DNA from: CAZQBY01 sp964540655
GTDB lineage: Archaea; Altiarchaeota; Altiarchaeia; JAFGQM01
Assembly (NCBI GenBank): GCA_964540655.1
Contig: CAZINR010000066.1
Span: 1 to 5,126, forward strand
Direction of reading: 5' to 3'
Length of the DNA stretch: 5,126 nucleotides
Part shown: positions 1 to 5,109 of the stretch, piece after piece
How positions within the stretch are numbered: the stretch's first letter is position 1
Layout: each line of letters begins with the position of its first letter
Translations under genes and position numbers: made by a program
The notes under the pieces: generated by a model
What the model saw: only the letters and a program-made list of their open reading frames with translations
What the model was told of the DNA's origin: nothing
The model's database searches: none

Positions 1-1
1 G

Positions 2-598
2 CGGCTGGTCCTCAAGTCAGCGCTCATACATGCGATGACAGACGTCATAGTCAAGGGCGCCCACCCGATGTTTGCGCTGGACACACTATCCGGGCCGAAG
101 GAAGAGGTCGAGGAGATGGCGCGCAGTTTGAAGCGCCAGGGCGTGGAGATGGGGCTGCCCATCGTGGGCGGCAACACCAATCTCGAGGGTGAGCCCTTGG
201 CGAGCATCTTTGTAGTCGGCGAGCTGCTGCTGGACGAGCCCATACGCGACTCAGGGGGCAGAAAGGGCGACGAGCTGATTCTGCTGGGCGACCCCCTCTG
301 GGGCGAGCAGGATGAGCGGTTCGAGAAGGCGAAGAACCTGTTCGACTGCTGGTATGATTTGATAGGTAAGACTAAAATAAACGCGGCCAAGGACGTCACA
401 AAGGGCGGGCTGGGGAACACGGCGAAAGAGATAGCGCAGCATAGCAGTGCGGATTATGAGCTGCTGGACCTGGACATCCACAAATACCGGAACCTGGACA
501 ACTTTTTATTGTCCGCGGACTCAAAGAACGCTGAGGAGATAATGGGGCTGGCCAAGGGAAGGAACTGTCCCGCCGTCAAAGCCGGAAGACTGAAATGA
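2..598 (+). CDS. AIR-synthase/PurM-related protein, 5'-truncated by window edge
   Basis: The reading frame is open from base 2 and continues out of the window, so the first ATG visible in frame (35) is internal: the codons before it read RLVLKSALIHA and run straight into the family-like stretch TDVIVKGAHPMFALDTLSG. About 198 residues are visible; relatives are roughly 330 aa, so about 130 N-terminal residues are missing. The visible part holds the end of the N-terminal AIRS domain, with the IVGGNTNLEG loop (about 161-190), and a C-terminal AIRS domain with the glycine-rich KDVTKGGL motif (389-412) typical of PurM, SelD, HypE and ThiL relatives. These enzymes use ATP to activate a substrate by phosphorylation, usually in the cytoplasm; the substrate here cannot be read. 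The pattern is closest in feel to archaeal 'AIR synthase related' or methanogenesis-marker-2-like proteins, and I would not call it PurM or SelD. It overlaps the next gene by 4 nt (ATGA), so the two are probably co-translated. Confidence 0.8.
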   Translation, partial: RLVLKSALIHAMTDVIVKGAHPMFALDTLSGPKEEVEEMARSLKRQGVEMGLPIVGGNTNLEGEPLASIFVVGELLLDEPIRDSGGRKGDELILLGDPLWGEQDERFEKAKNLFDCWYDLIGKTKINAAKDVTKGGLGNTAKEIAQHSSADYELLDLDIHKYRNLDNFLLSADSKNAEEIMGLAKGRNCPAVKAGRLK

Positions 599-1074
599 TC
601 GAGCTGTACCTGCTTATAATCTTCATATCCGTACTCCCATGGGTAGAGCTGAGGGGCGCGATACCGGTGGGGATAATAGTCTTCGGGCTTAATCCCGTCT
701 GGGTATTCCTGCTCTCGGTCCTCGCCAACATCCTTGTCATAATACCGCTCCTGCTTCTGCTGGAATGGGGCTATTCCTGGGCTAGGAAATACGCCTTTGT
801 GGAAAGGACTGTCGGGAAGGTAAGGGAAAAGGGCAAGAGGAACGTCGAGAGATACGGCTTCTGGGGCCTGGCAGCCTTCGTCGCAATACCGCTGCCCGTC
901 ACCGGCGCCTGGACCGGCTCTTTGGTGGCCTGGCTGTTCGGATTGGACAAAAAGCGCTCTTTCATGGCAATCTCACTGGGCGTCCTTATAGCGGGTGTGG
1001 CGGTGGCGCTCTTGAGCGTCTTCGCCGCGGAAGTGCTTTACGTGCTGGGGATAGTCCCCAAAGCGCCCTTCTAA
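595..1074 (+). CDS. Small multidrug export protein family (COG2426/PF06695-like) membrane protein
   Basis: This is a 159-aa integral membrane protein of the family usually named 'small multi-drug export protein' or COG2426, whose biochemical role is poorly established. The N-terminus holds a hydrophobic stretch ending in ELRGAIP (residues 18-24). Hydrophobic segments follow at about 34-56, 89-115 and 122-152. A second conserved motif, IPLPVTGAWTGS, sits at 98-109. The two Pro/Gly-rich motifs, each next to a membrane segment, are the diagnostic pair for the family and recall the re-entrant layout of DedA/SNARE-associated proteins. A positively charged loop (about 63-86, rich in Lys and Arg) probably faces the cytoplasm. 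Length is normal for the family. The start ATG overlaps the stop of the upstream PurM-like gene (ATGA), with only a weak GGAAG before it, so translation likely depends on coupling. Transport of drugs should not be assumed. Confidence 0.85.
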   Translation: MIELYLLIIFISVLPWVELRGAIPVGIIVFGLNPVWVFLLSVLANILVIIPLLLLLEWGYSWARKYAFVERTVGKVREKGKRNVERYGFWGLAAFVAIPLPVTGAWTGSLVAWLFGLDKKRSFMAISLGVLIAGVAVALLSVFAAEVLYVLGIVPKAPF

Positions 1075-1079
1075 AGAGA

Positions 1080-1107
1080 ACTGAAGACTGAAAACCGAAA
1101 ACAGAAT
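1080..1107. repeat. Four-unit degenerate heptad repeat (ACTGAAA), convergent gap 1
   Basis: Four 7-bp units lie head to tail in exact phase. Unit 1 is ACTGAAG and unit 2 is ACTGAAA. Unit 3 has C at position 3, and unit 4 has A at position 3 and T at position 7. It starts 5 nt after the stop of the membrane protein gene and ends 19 nt before the last base of the minus-strand gene. Read on the minus strand it becomes several T-runs (TTTTC, TTTTCAGT) 20-50 nt past that gene's stop, so it could serve as an archaeal T-rich terminator for it. A second array with the same consensus lies at 3845-3872. Confidence 0.75.
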
Positions 1108-1126
1108 GCGGCCCAGACCATCTCAG

Positions 1127-1738
1127 CTAGTTCACCCAGCACCAAATCGCCAGCTCGTAGACCGAGGGTATCTGCCCCGGCGCCAGCTTCTTCGATTTCG
1201 AGTGCGTGATGAGTTTGTTCAGCTTGTCCTGAGCCTTGGAAACCTTTTCCGTCTCCCCGTTGTCGCAGGTGCACTTGTGGTCCTCCAAGACCTTTATTGT
1301 CTTCTCCACCAGACCGAGCCTGTCCTGGACCGAGCCCGGCTTGTACATCGTCTCCCTGAATTCGCAGAGCTGCCTCGATATGGAGCTCTCGTGTATCTCC
1401 TTCTTAATAACTGTCCTGTATATGTGTTTCGTGTCTTCCACCGAACTCACCTGCTTTGGTCTCTTCACCGGCGTCTTTGAATATGTGTCGATCAGCTTGG
1501 GGAGCATCTCGTCAAGGCTGTTTATCACGACCACCAGACCCGACTTCAGATCCAGTATCTGTATCTGGTCCTCCATGGTCGACACGATTATCGGCCTGTT
1601 CAAAAACTCCTTCCCGAGGTAAAAGGCCACCTGCGAGCTGTTCGTCCCGAGGAACTTGCCCAGAGTGGTGGTCTCCACCTGCATGTTGCTGTTCTCTTTA
1701 AGCCTGCAAACCAGTTGCTGTAAATCGTTGAGCTGCAT
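1127..1738 (-). CDS. Hypothetical protein, 203 aa, possible winged-helix-like N-terminus
   Basis: I do not recognise this family. The ATG at 1738 is the only usable start: an in-frame TAG lies 15 nt upstream (1754-1756), with no GTG or TTG between. A GGAG 12 nt upstream is a loose ribosome-binding candidate. The protein is soluble, with no signal peptide or membrane segment. Residues 23-48 (TTLGKFLGTNSSQVAFYLG and following) look like a helix-turn-helix recognition region, and a beta-like stretch follows (50-73, RPIIVST...LVVVINS). The middle is basic (about 88-113). Residues 139-185 look strongly helical and charged, perhaps a coiled coil, and contain HKCTC (154-158), which has too few ligands to be a full zinc site. 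The C-terminus is odd, with two Trp around a Cys (IWCWVN). The central part is less GC-rich than pgk. It is transcribed divergently from the Lrp-like regulator, so the two may share control. A DNA-binding role is only a guess. Confidence 0.7.
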   Translation of the reverse strand: MQLNDLQQLVCRLKENSNMQVETTTLGKFLGTNSSQVAFYLGKEFLNRPIIVSTMEDQIQILDLKSGLVVVINSLDEMLPKLIDTYSKTPVKRPKQVSSVEDTKHIYRTVIKKEIHESSISRQLCEFRETMYKPGSVQDRLGLVEKTIKVLEDHKCTCDNGETEKVSKAQDKLNKLITHSKSKKLAPGQIPSVYELAIWCWVN

Positions 1739-1812
1739 TTTACCGTCTGACTCCTACTCTCCCGCGGCGAAACGCTCCTCCTCCGATAGGTGAAGGGGTC
1801 AATTTCTAAGTT

Positions 1813-1854
1813 GGGGGTGTTATTTTATACGGATTCCCAATAAAAATACCCCCC
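1813..1854. promoter_or_regulatory. Imperfect inverted repeat with opposed TATA-like arms, divergent control region
   Basis: A G-run followed by TATTTTAT (1813-1828) faces AATAAAAATA followed by a C-run (1839-1854), giving roughly 12 pairs with bulges around a 10-nt centre. On the minus strand, both GTATTTTTATT (about 1839-1849) and CGTATAAAATAA (about 1820-1831) could be TATA elements for the 203-aa gene. The predicted starts near 1816 or 1799 would leave a leader of about 60-80 nt. The dyad also lies just upstream of the lrp-side BRE/TATA, so it is a fair candidate for an operator acting on both genes, possibly for autoregulation by the adjacent Lrp-like protein. The arms are low in complexity, so chance symmetry is possible. 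Confidence 0.35.
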
Positions 1855-1856
1855 TC

Positions 1857-1872
1857 AAAAAGGGTTTTTATT
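1857..1872 (+). promoter_or_regulatory. BRE/TATA-like promoter of the Lrp-family gene
   Basis: A purine-rich AAAAAGGG (BRE-like) is followed directly by TTTTTATT. The centre of the TATA-like box is about 29 nt before the ATG at 1898, the distance expected for a leaderless or nearly leaderless archaeal transcript. The arrangement closely resembles the pgk promoter (GAAAGG followed by TTTTTATA). Confidence 0.6.
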
Positions 1873-1897
1873 GTCTGAAGAAGAATATAATCATCTC

Positions 1898-2359
1898 ATG
1901 GACGAGCTGGACAAGAGGATACTATCAGAGCTCCAGGAAAGCTATTCCTTAACGCCCAAGGTCACCGAGATAGCCAAGCGCCTGGGGAAGTCGTCCACGA
2001 CCGTGCACAGCCGGATAAAGCGCATGGAGGGGCAGGGCGTGATAACCGGATACACCGCGCGCCTGGACCCGGAGAAGCTGGGCAAAAAGCTGTCCGCGTT
2101 CTACTTCATCCAGACCTACCGGGGGCAGGACGAGTACGTGGGAGACCTCATAGCGAAGAAGCTGCAGGGGTTTCCCAACGTCAAGGAGGTCTACAACACC
2201 ATGGGGGAGTGGGATCTTATGGTGGAGTTCGTGGGGAAGGATTCGAACGATTACATGGAATTCATGAGGGTCGTGGAGCCGCTCAAGGGGATAAAGGCCA
2301 CCAAGGGCAAATACATACTCAAAACCTATCCCTCCCGGTTCAAGCTGAGTTCTGACTAG
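1898..2359 (+). CDS. Lrp/AsnC-family transcriptional regulator
   Basis: This is a 153-aa feast/famine regulatory protein, the common archaeal type that binds DNA as a dimer or octamer and responds to amino acids or related ligands. Helix-turn-helix: residues about 20-42, with VTEIAKRLGKSSTTVHSRIKRME as the recognition unit and the usual DELDKRILSEL before it. A linker (about 48-64, ITGYTARLDPEKLG) leads to an RAM/AsnC ligand-binding beta-alpha-beta fold (about 65-145), including the typical VYNTMGEWDLMVEF element. The start is decided by two points: family members usually begin at MDELD, and the TATA-like box at 1865-1872 would overlap an upstream in-frame TTG (1871), so that TTG would lie outside the transcript. 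No enzyme or second domain is fused. It is divergent from the unknown 203-aa gene and lies just upstream of pgk, so either could be a target; the true regulon and ligand cannot be read from sequence. Confidence 0.93.
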   Translation: MDELDKRILSELQESYSLTPKVTEIAKRLGKSSTTVHSRIKRMEGQGVITGYTARLDPEKLGKKLSAFYFIQTYRGQDEYVGDLIAKKLQGFPNVKEVYNTMGEWDLMVEFVGKDSNDYMEFMRVVEPLKGIKATKGKYILKTYPSRFKLSSD

Positions 2360-2429
2360 AAAATCATACCGGGTTTTCGCCCTAACCGGAACAAAACTCC
2401 GAATACGAACCCTTTCAGGTATGCGGTTC

Positions 2430-2450
2430 CGGTATATCATCCATATTCCG
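2430..2450. promoter_or_regulatory. Dyad next to the pgk promoter, candidate operator
   Basis: The arms CGGTATAT (2430-2437) and ATATTCCG (2443-2450) form an inverted repeat with 7 of 8 positions matching and a 5-nt centre. Its right arm touches the BRE of the pgk promoter. A bound protein here would sit just upstream of TFB/TBP, an activating or modulating position. Size and symmetry suit a dimeric helix-turn-helix regulator, and an Lrp-like protein is encoded immediately upstream, but the link is inference. Confidence 0.4.
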
Positions 2451-2463
2451 AAAGGTTTTTATA
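2448..2463 (+). promoter_or_regulatory. BRE/TATA promoter of pgk
   Basis: CCGAAAGG (BRE) is followed by TTTTTATA (TATA box, 2456-2463). The box centre is about 26-27 nt before the GTG at 2486, which puts the transcription start at or next to the first codon. This is the clearest promoter in the window and implies a leaderless pgk mRNA. Confidence 0.75.
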
Positions 2464-2485
2464 CTATTAGTTTTTATTATAGCCT

Positions 2486-3748
2486 GTGATTACGGTTCAC
2501 ATCCCCCGGCACCTCACCCTGGACGATATAGCCGTCTACGGCAAGACCGTCCTCGTAAGGTGCGATTTGAATGTCCCTGTCGACAAGGAGACCAAGCAGA
2601 TAAAAGAAACGTTCAAGATAGAGGCGCACAGGGAGACTCTGAAAGAGCTCATCGAGAGGGGGGCCAAGACCGTCATCATATCCCACCAGTCCCGCTTCGG
2701 CAAGCCCGACTGCATCAGCCTTGCGGAGCACGCAAAGGTGCTGTCGAAGGTCCTTGATACCAAGGTCAAGTTCGTTGCCGACTGGTTCGGCGACGAGGCC
2801 AAAACCGCCGTCAAGCAGTTAAAGCCCGGTGAGGTGCTGGTCTTGGAGAACATGCGCATGCACGAGGAGGAGAACGTAAAGGGCGAGCCGGAGGACCGCG
2901 CCAAGACGAAACTGGTGCAGGAGCTGTCCAAGATATCGGACATCTACGTCTGCGACGCCTTCGCCTGCACCCACAGAAAGCAGCCGACCATGGTGGGCTT
3001 CCCCCACGTCATGCCGTCGGTGGTGGCGCGCCTGATGGAGAAAGAGCTCAAGGCGGTCGAGCAGGTCAACGGCAACCCCAAGCCGCCGATGGGCTATGTA
3101 TTGGGCGGGGCGAAGCTGGAGGACACCTTCCTCATGATAGAGAACGCCCTTGAGAAGAAGCTGGCGGACTACATCCTCATAACCGGGGTCCCCGCCATGG
3201 TCTTCCTCAAGGCCAAGGGCTACGAGCTGGGCAAGGGCAACGACGAGTTCCTCAAGAAGAGCGGCTACGAGGACGCCCACAAGAAGGCCGCCAAGCTGAT
3301 GAAGGGCAACGACGATTTGATCTACCTCCCCGTGGACCTGGCCGTGGATAAAGACGGCAAAAGACTGGAAATAGACGTGGACGAGCTGCCTGTAGACTAT
3401 CCCATCAAGGACATCGGCAGCAAGACCGTAGAAGAATTCACACGTCTGATAAACACCATGAAGACGGTGTTCTGCAACGGGCCGGCCGGGGTTTTCGAGG
3501 ACCCGAATTTCTCTCTGGGAACCAAAGGGATCTTCGAGGCCATGGCGAAATCGCCGGCATACTCAGTAATAGGCGGCGGAGACACCTCCGGCGCGATAAG
3601 GAAGCTCGGAATATCAGGCTTCGACCACGTGTCTTCCGGCGGCGGGGCTCTGCTGCACCTGCTGGCCGGCAGGAACTCGACCGCCCTGGATGAGATACTG
3701 ACCCAAAAGGTGGCTCTGCCCTCGAACAAAGTCCCGGCGGAAGCGTAG
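2486..3748 (+). CDS. pgk: Phosphoglycerate kinase, archaeal type
   Basis: Cytoplasmic enzyme that interconverts 1,3-bisphosphoglycerate + ADP and 3-phosphoglycerate + ATP, in lower glycolysis and gluconeogenesis. It has 420 aa, in the normal range for archaeal PGK. N-terminal phosphoglycerate-binding half: RCDLNVP (25-31), SHQSRFGKPD (66-75), LENMR (120-124) and DAFACTHR (157-164). These supply the basic patch (R25, H67, R70, R124, H163/R164) and the substrate-contacting D27 and N29. Nucleotide-binding half: LGGAKLEDT (206-214) with K210, NGPAGVFED (331-339), the GGGDTSGA loop (363-370) and SSGGGALL (383-390). No catalytic motif is missing. The start is GTG, chosen because it lies at the expected distance from the TATA box and gives a normal N-terminus; no Shine-Dalgarno is seen, as expected without a leader. 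It appears monocistronic, with its own promoter and a hairpin across its stop codon. It is not next to GAPDH or other glycolytic genes here. Confidence 0.97.
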   Translation: MITVHIPRHLTLDDIAVYGKTVLVRCDLNVPVDKETKQIKETFKIEAHRETLKELIERGAKTVIISHQSRFGKPDCISLAEHAKVLSKVLDTKVKFVADWFGDEAKTAVKQLKPGEVLVLENMRMHEEENVKGEPEDRAKTKLVQELSKISDIYVCDAFACTHRKQPTMVGFPHVMPSVVARLMEKELKAVEQVNGNPKPPMGYVLGGAKLEDTFLMIENALEKKLADYILITGVPAMVFLKAKGYELGKGNDEFLKKSGYEDAHKKAAKLMKGNDDLIYLPVDLAVDKDGKRLEIDVDELPVDYPIKDIGSKTVEEFTRLINTMKTVFCNGPAGVFEDPNFSLGTKGIFEAMAKSPAYSVIGGGDTSGAIRKLGISGFDHVSSGGGALLHLLAGRNSTALDEILTQKVALPSNKVPAEA

Positions 3749-3760
3749 GTCTGGGACTTT
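3728..3760 (+). terminator. Hairpin spanning the pgk stop codon, probable terminator
   Basis: AAAGTCCCGG (3728-3737) pairs with CTGGGACTTT (3751-3760) to give a 10-bp stem with one G-U pair, an 8-bp perfect core (AAAGTCCC/GGGACTTT) and a 13-nt loop that contains the TAG stop. It is followed by CATTTATA. The 3' arm ends in TTT. It could end pgk transcription or protect the 3' end. Archaeal termination depends mainly on T-runs and the run here is short, so a 3'-stabilising role is equally possible. Confidence 0.5.
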
Positions 3761-3844
3761 CATTTATACACCCACCACCTGCCGAGGCGAAGGGCCAGGT
3801 CTCACCATTCCCTCGATATGCGAGCCTTATCTGCCATTATGAGG

Positions 3845-3872
3845 ACTGAAAACAGAAAATTGAAGACTGCTC
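3845..3872. repeat. Four-unit degenerate heptad repeat (ACTGAAA), convergent gap 2
   Basis: Four head-to-tail 7-bp units in exact phase. Unit 1 is ACTGAAA, unit 2 is ACAGAAA, unit 3 is ATTGAAG, and unit 4 starts ACTG then decays into the last bases of the minus-strand gene (its stop codon is 3871-3873). The consensus is the same as at 1080-1107, and so is the setting: a convergent gap, directly behind a minus-strand gene. On the minus strand it reads as T-runs (ATTTTC, GTTTTC) just past the stop, as an archaeal terminator would. The rest of this gap (3761-3844) holds no gene I can see. Confidence 0.7.
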
Positions 3873-4611
3873 AACACCGGTCAGTGTATTTGCATATCTC
3901 CTCCACCAGCCTTTCCTTGGGGGAACCGTAGAACTCGCTGAGGGGGTTTCCGTAGAGTATCTTGTAGGACGGCTGCCCGCCCGGCTTGCCCTCGATGCGT
4001 ATGACCGGGTCTGGGGGGACGTCTATCCCCGCCTTGGCCCACCGGTCTTTGGCCCAGCTGTTGCTGGCGCTGTCGAAGAGCTCGAGTATGACGACATCGT
4101 TCATTTCGGAGGCTATCCTCCTCAGCACCCCCTCCCAATCGACAGGGTTGACGCACAACGGACAGTTGGCATTGTAGAAATATCTGACTATGACATATCC
4201 GTCTTCTTTGTAGGCGTCCTCCTGCTCCACCCCTATGGTGTCTTCAAAGACGTTCGGGTCCAGTTCCCTGCCAGCGTCGTGGGAGTAGCTCTGCCCCTCC
4301 TGCTGCGGGGGTTCTGCCGGCTGCTCTCCGGGGGGTTGCTCCGGCTCTTCGGGCGCTGTTTCCTGAGGCGGCTGCTCTGTCTCCGGGGGCGTCTCCTGCG
4401 GCTGTTGCTCTCCAGTCTGGGAGGCGTTCGGCTCCCCGTCTCCGCAGTCCCTCTGGCAGGTCAAAGCGCTCTCGCCCGGGTCGCAGACGCCGTTGCCGCA
4501 GTAATGCTCGGCTGGCTGCTGGCTGACAAGCACCAGCACCGCTATGACTATTATGGCGGCAGCGATTATTACAAGATTCTTCTCATTCAGTGTGACAGCC
4601 TTTTTGACCAT
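3871..4611 (-). CDS. Membrane-anchored extracytoplasmic thioredoxin-fold protein with Cys-rich motif and PEQ-rich linker
   Basis: This is a 246-aa protein. Residues 1-12 are basic and polar, and 13-29 form one hydrophobic segment (uncleaved anchor or signal peptide). A Cys-rich motif follows, CGNGVC then C and C (C38, C43, C52, C56; spacing C-x4-C-x8-C-x3-C), of the 'CGNGVCDPGE' kind seen in archaeal surface proteins. Residues about 60-107 are a low-complexity Pro/Glu/Gln linker, probably extended. Residues about 135-246 look like a thioredoxin fold: the strand YVIVRYFY, then NANCPLC with the CxxC pair C150/C153, then helix 158-170, strand VVILEL, and a cis-Pro-like PPDPVIRIEG (199-208). Two more Cys (C240, C246) lie near the end. 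A role in disulfide exchange or redox outside the membrane is likely; the substrate is unknown. The frame stays open far upstream across the phosphoesterase gene, but the start at 4611 has GGTGG 4 nt before it and the hydrophobic anchor right after it. An ATG at 4644 is less likely because a TATA-like box covers it. Confidence 0.8.
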   Translation of the reverse strand: MVKKAVTLNEKNLVIIAAAIIVIAVLVLVSQQPAEHYCGNGVCDPGESALTCQRDCGDGEPNASQTGEQQPQETPPETEQPPQETAPEEPEQPPGEQPAEPPQQEGQSYSHDAGRELDPNVFEDTIGVEQEDAYKEDGYVIVRYFYNANCPLCVNPVDWEGVLRRIASEMNDVVILELFDSASNSWAKDRWAKAGIDVPPDPVIRIEGKPGGQPSYKILYGNPLSEFYGSPKERLVEEICKYTDRC

Positions 4612-4615
4612 TTTT

Positions 4616-4651
4616 CCACCCGCATTTCTTATGTATCCCGCCATAAAAATA
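4616..4651 (-). promoter_or_regulatory. TATA-like box and ribosome binding site of the thioredoxin-fold gene
   Basis: On the minus strand TATTTTTAT (4651-4643) is a TATA-like box. A start about 27 nt further on falls near 4620, exactly where GGTGG (4620-4616) begins, 4 nt before the ATG at 4611. This gives a very short leader carrying the ribosome binding site and decides the start codon. The box ends only 2 bp from the ATG of the divergent phosphoesterase gene. The plus-strand promoter is weaker: only TTTCTTAT (about 4625-4632) sits at the expected distance. Confidence 0.5.
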
Positions 4652-4653
4652 CT

Positions 4654-5109
4654 ATGGGCAAACTCGAAGAGTACGAGAAGAAGCGCGACAAGAAGAAGAC
4701 GCCCGAACCATTCGGGGGAAAGTCTCATAAGGAGCCCATCTTCGTCATACAAAAGCACGACGCCTCCAATCTCCACTACGACCTGAGGCTGGAGAAGGGC
4801 GGCGTGCTCAAGTCCTGGGCCGTCCCGAAAAAGCCGCCCAAGCAGGCCGGGACCAAGCGCCTGGCCGTGCAGACGGAAGACCACCCGCTGGGCTACGCCT
4901 CCTTCGAAGGAAAGATACCCGAGGGCGAGTACGGGGCGGGGACCGTCGAGCTCTGGGACAGGGGCAAGCTGGAGATAAAGGAGTGGAAAGAGGGGAAGAA
5001 AATAGAGTTCGCGCTCAAGGGCGACAAGCTGGACGGGACCTACTTCCTGGTCAAGTTCGACAAGGGCGGGGAGACGGCCTGGCTGTTCTTCAAGAAAAAG
5101 GAGAATTGA
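4654..5109 (+). CDS. Stand-alone LigD-type 3'-phosphoesterase (DNA 3'-end processing)
   Basis: This 151-aa protein matches the PE module of bacterial LigD, a metal-dependent enzyme that trims 3'-ribonucleotides and removes 3'-phosphates so that broken DNA ends become ligatable. The N-terminus has LEEYEKKRDKKKTPEP (4-19), as before LigD PE domains. The core motif QKHDASNLHYDLRLE (33-47) carries H35, H41, D43 and R45. The second motif TEDHPLGYASFEG (74-86) carries H77 and Y81. The spacing corresponds to the catalytic and metal-binding H42, H48, D50, R52, H84 and Y88 of Pseudomonas LigD. The signature IPEGEYGAGTVELWDRG follows (88-104), and the fold closes with DGTYFLVKF and WLFFKKK. No polymerase or ligase domain is attached; separate PE genes are known in archaea, where Methanocella encodes Lig, Pol and PE as separate proteins. 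ATG 4654 is chosen because the family homology begins there; upstream codons in this frame are antisense to the neighbouring gene. It overlaps a downstream gene (TGATG). Confidence 0.95.
   Translation: MGKLEEYEKKRDKKKTPEPFGGKSHKEPIFVIQKHDASNLHYDLRLEKGGVLKSWAVPKKPPKQAGTKRLAVQTEDHPLGYASFEGKIPEGEYGAGTVELWDRGKLEIKEWKEGKKIEFALKGDKLDGTYFLVKFDKGGETAWLFFKKKEN

Noticed and set aside
1080..1107. CRISPR-like array
   Set aside because: Units are only 7 bp, contiguous and without spacers, and there are no cas genes nearby.
1106..1701. Several plus-strand open frames opposite the 203-aa gene
   Set aside because: They overlap one another, lack promoters and recognisable motifs, and their composition looks like antisense reading. 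The minus-strand frame has the more natural amino-acid composition, although its family is unknown.
2365..2435. CATACCGG and CCGGTAT inverted pair around the lrp-pgk gap
   Set aside because: The arms are 57 nt apart, short and GC-biased, and overlap the better dyad at 2430-2450; not convincing as a separate element.
2477..3729. Minus-strand and alternate-frame open frames within pgk
   Set aside because: They are shadows of a well-supported pgk gene and give low-complexity or His/Leu/Arg-rich translations.
3761..3844. Possible small RNA gene after a TATA-like CATTTATACA
   Set aside because: The only folds seen are a 4-bp CTCG/CGAG hairpin and a CTCA/TGAG pairing; no tRNA, C/D or other known RNA pattern is present. 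The TATA-like stretch more likely belongs to the tail of the pgk terminator.
4279..4653. Upstream extension of the phosphoesterase frame
   Set aside because: It translates to Leu/Arg-rich text antisense to the PEQ-rich linker of the neighbouring gene; LigD PE homology begins right after ATG 4654.
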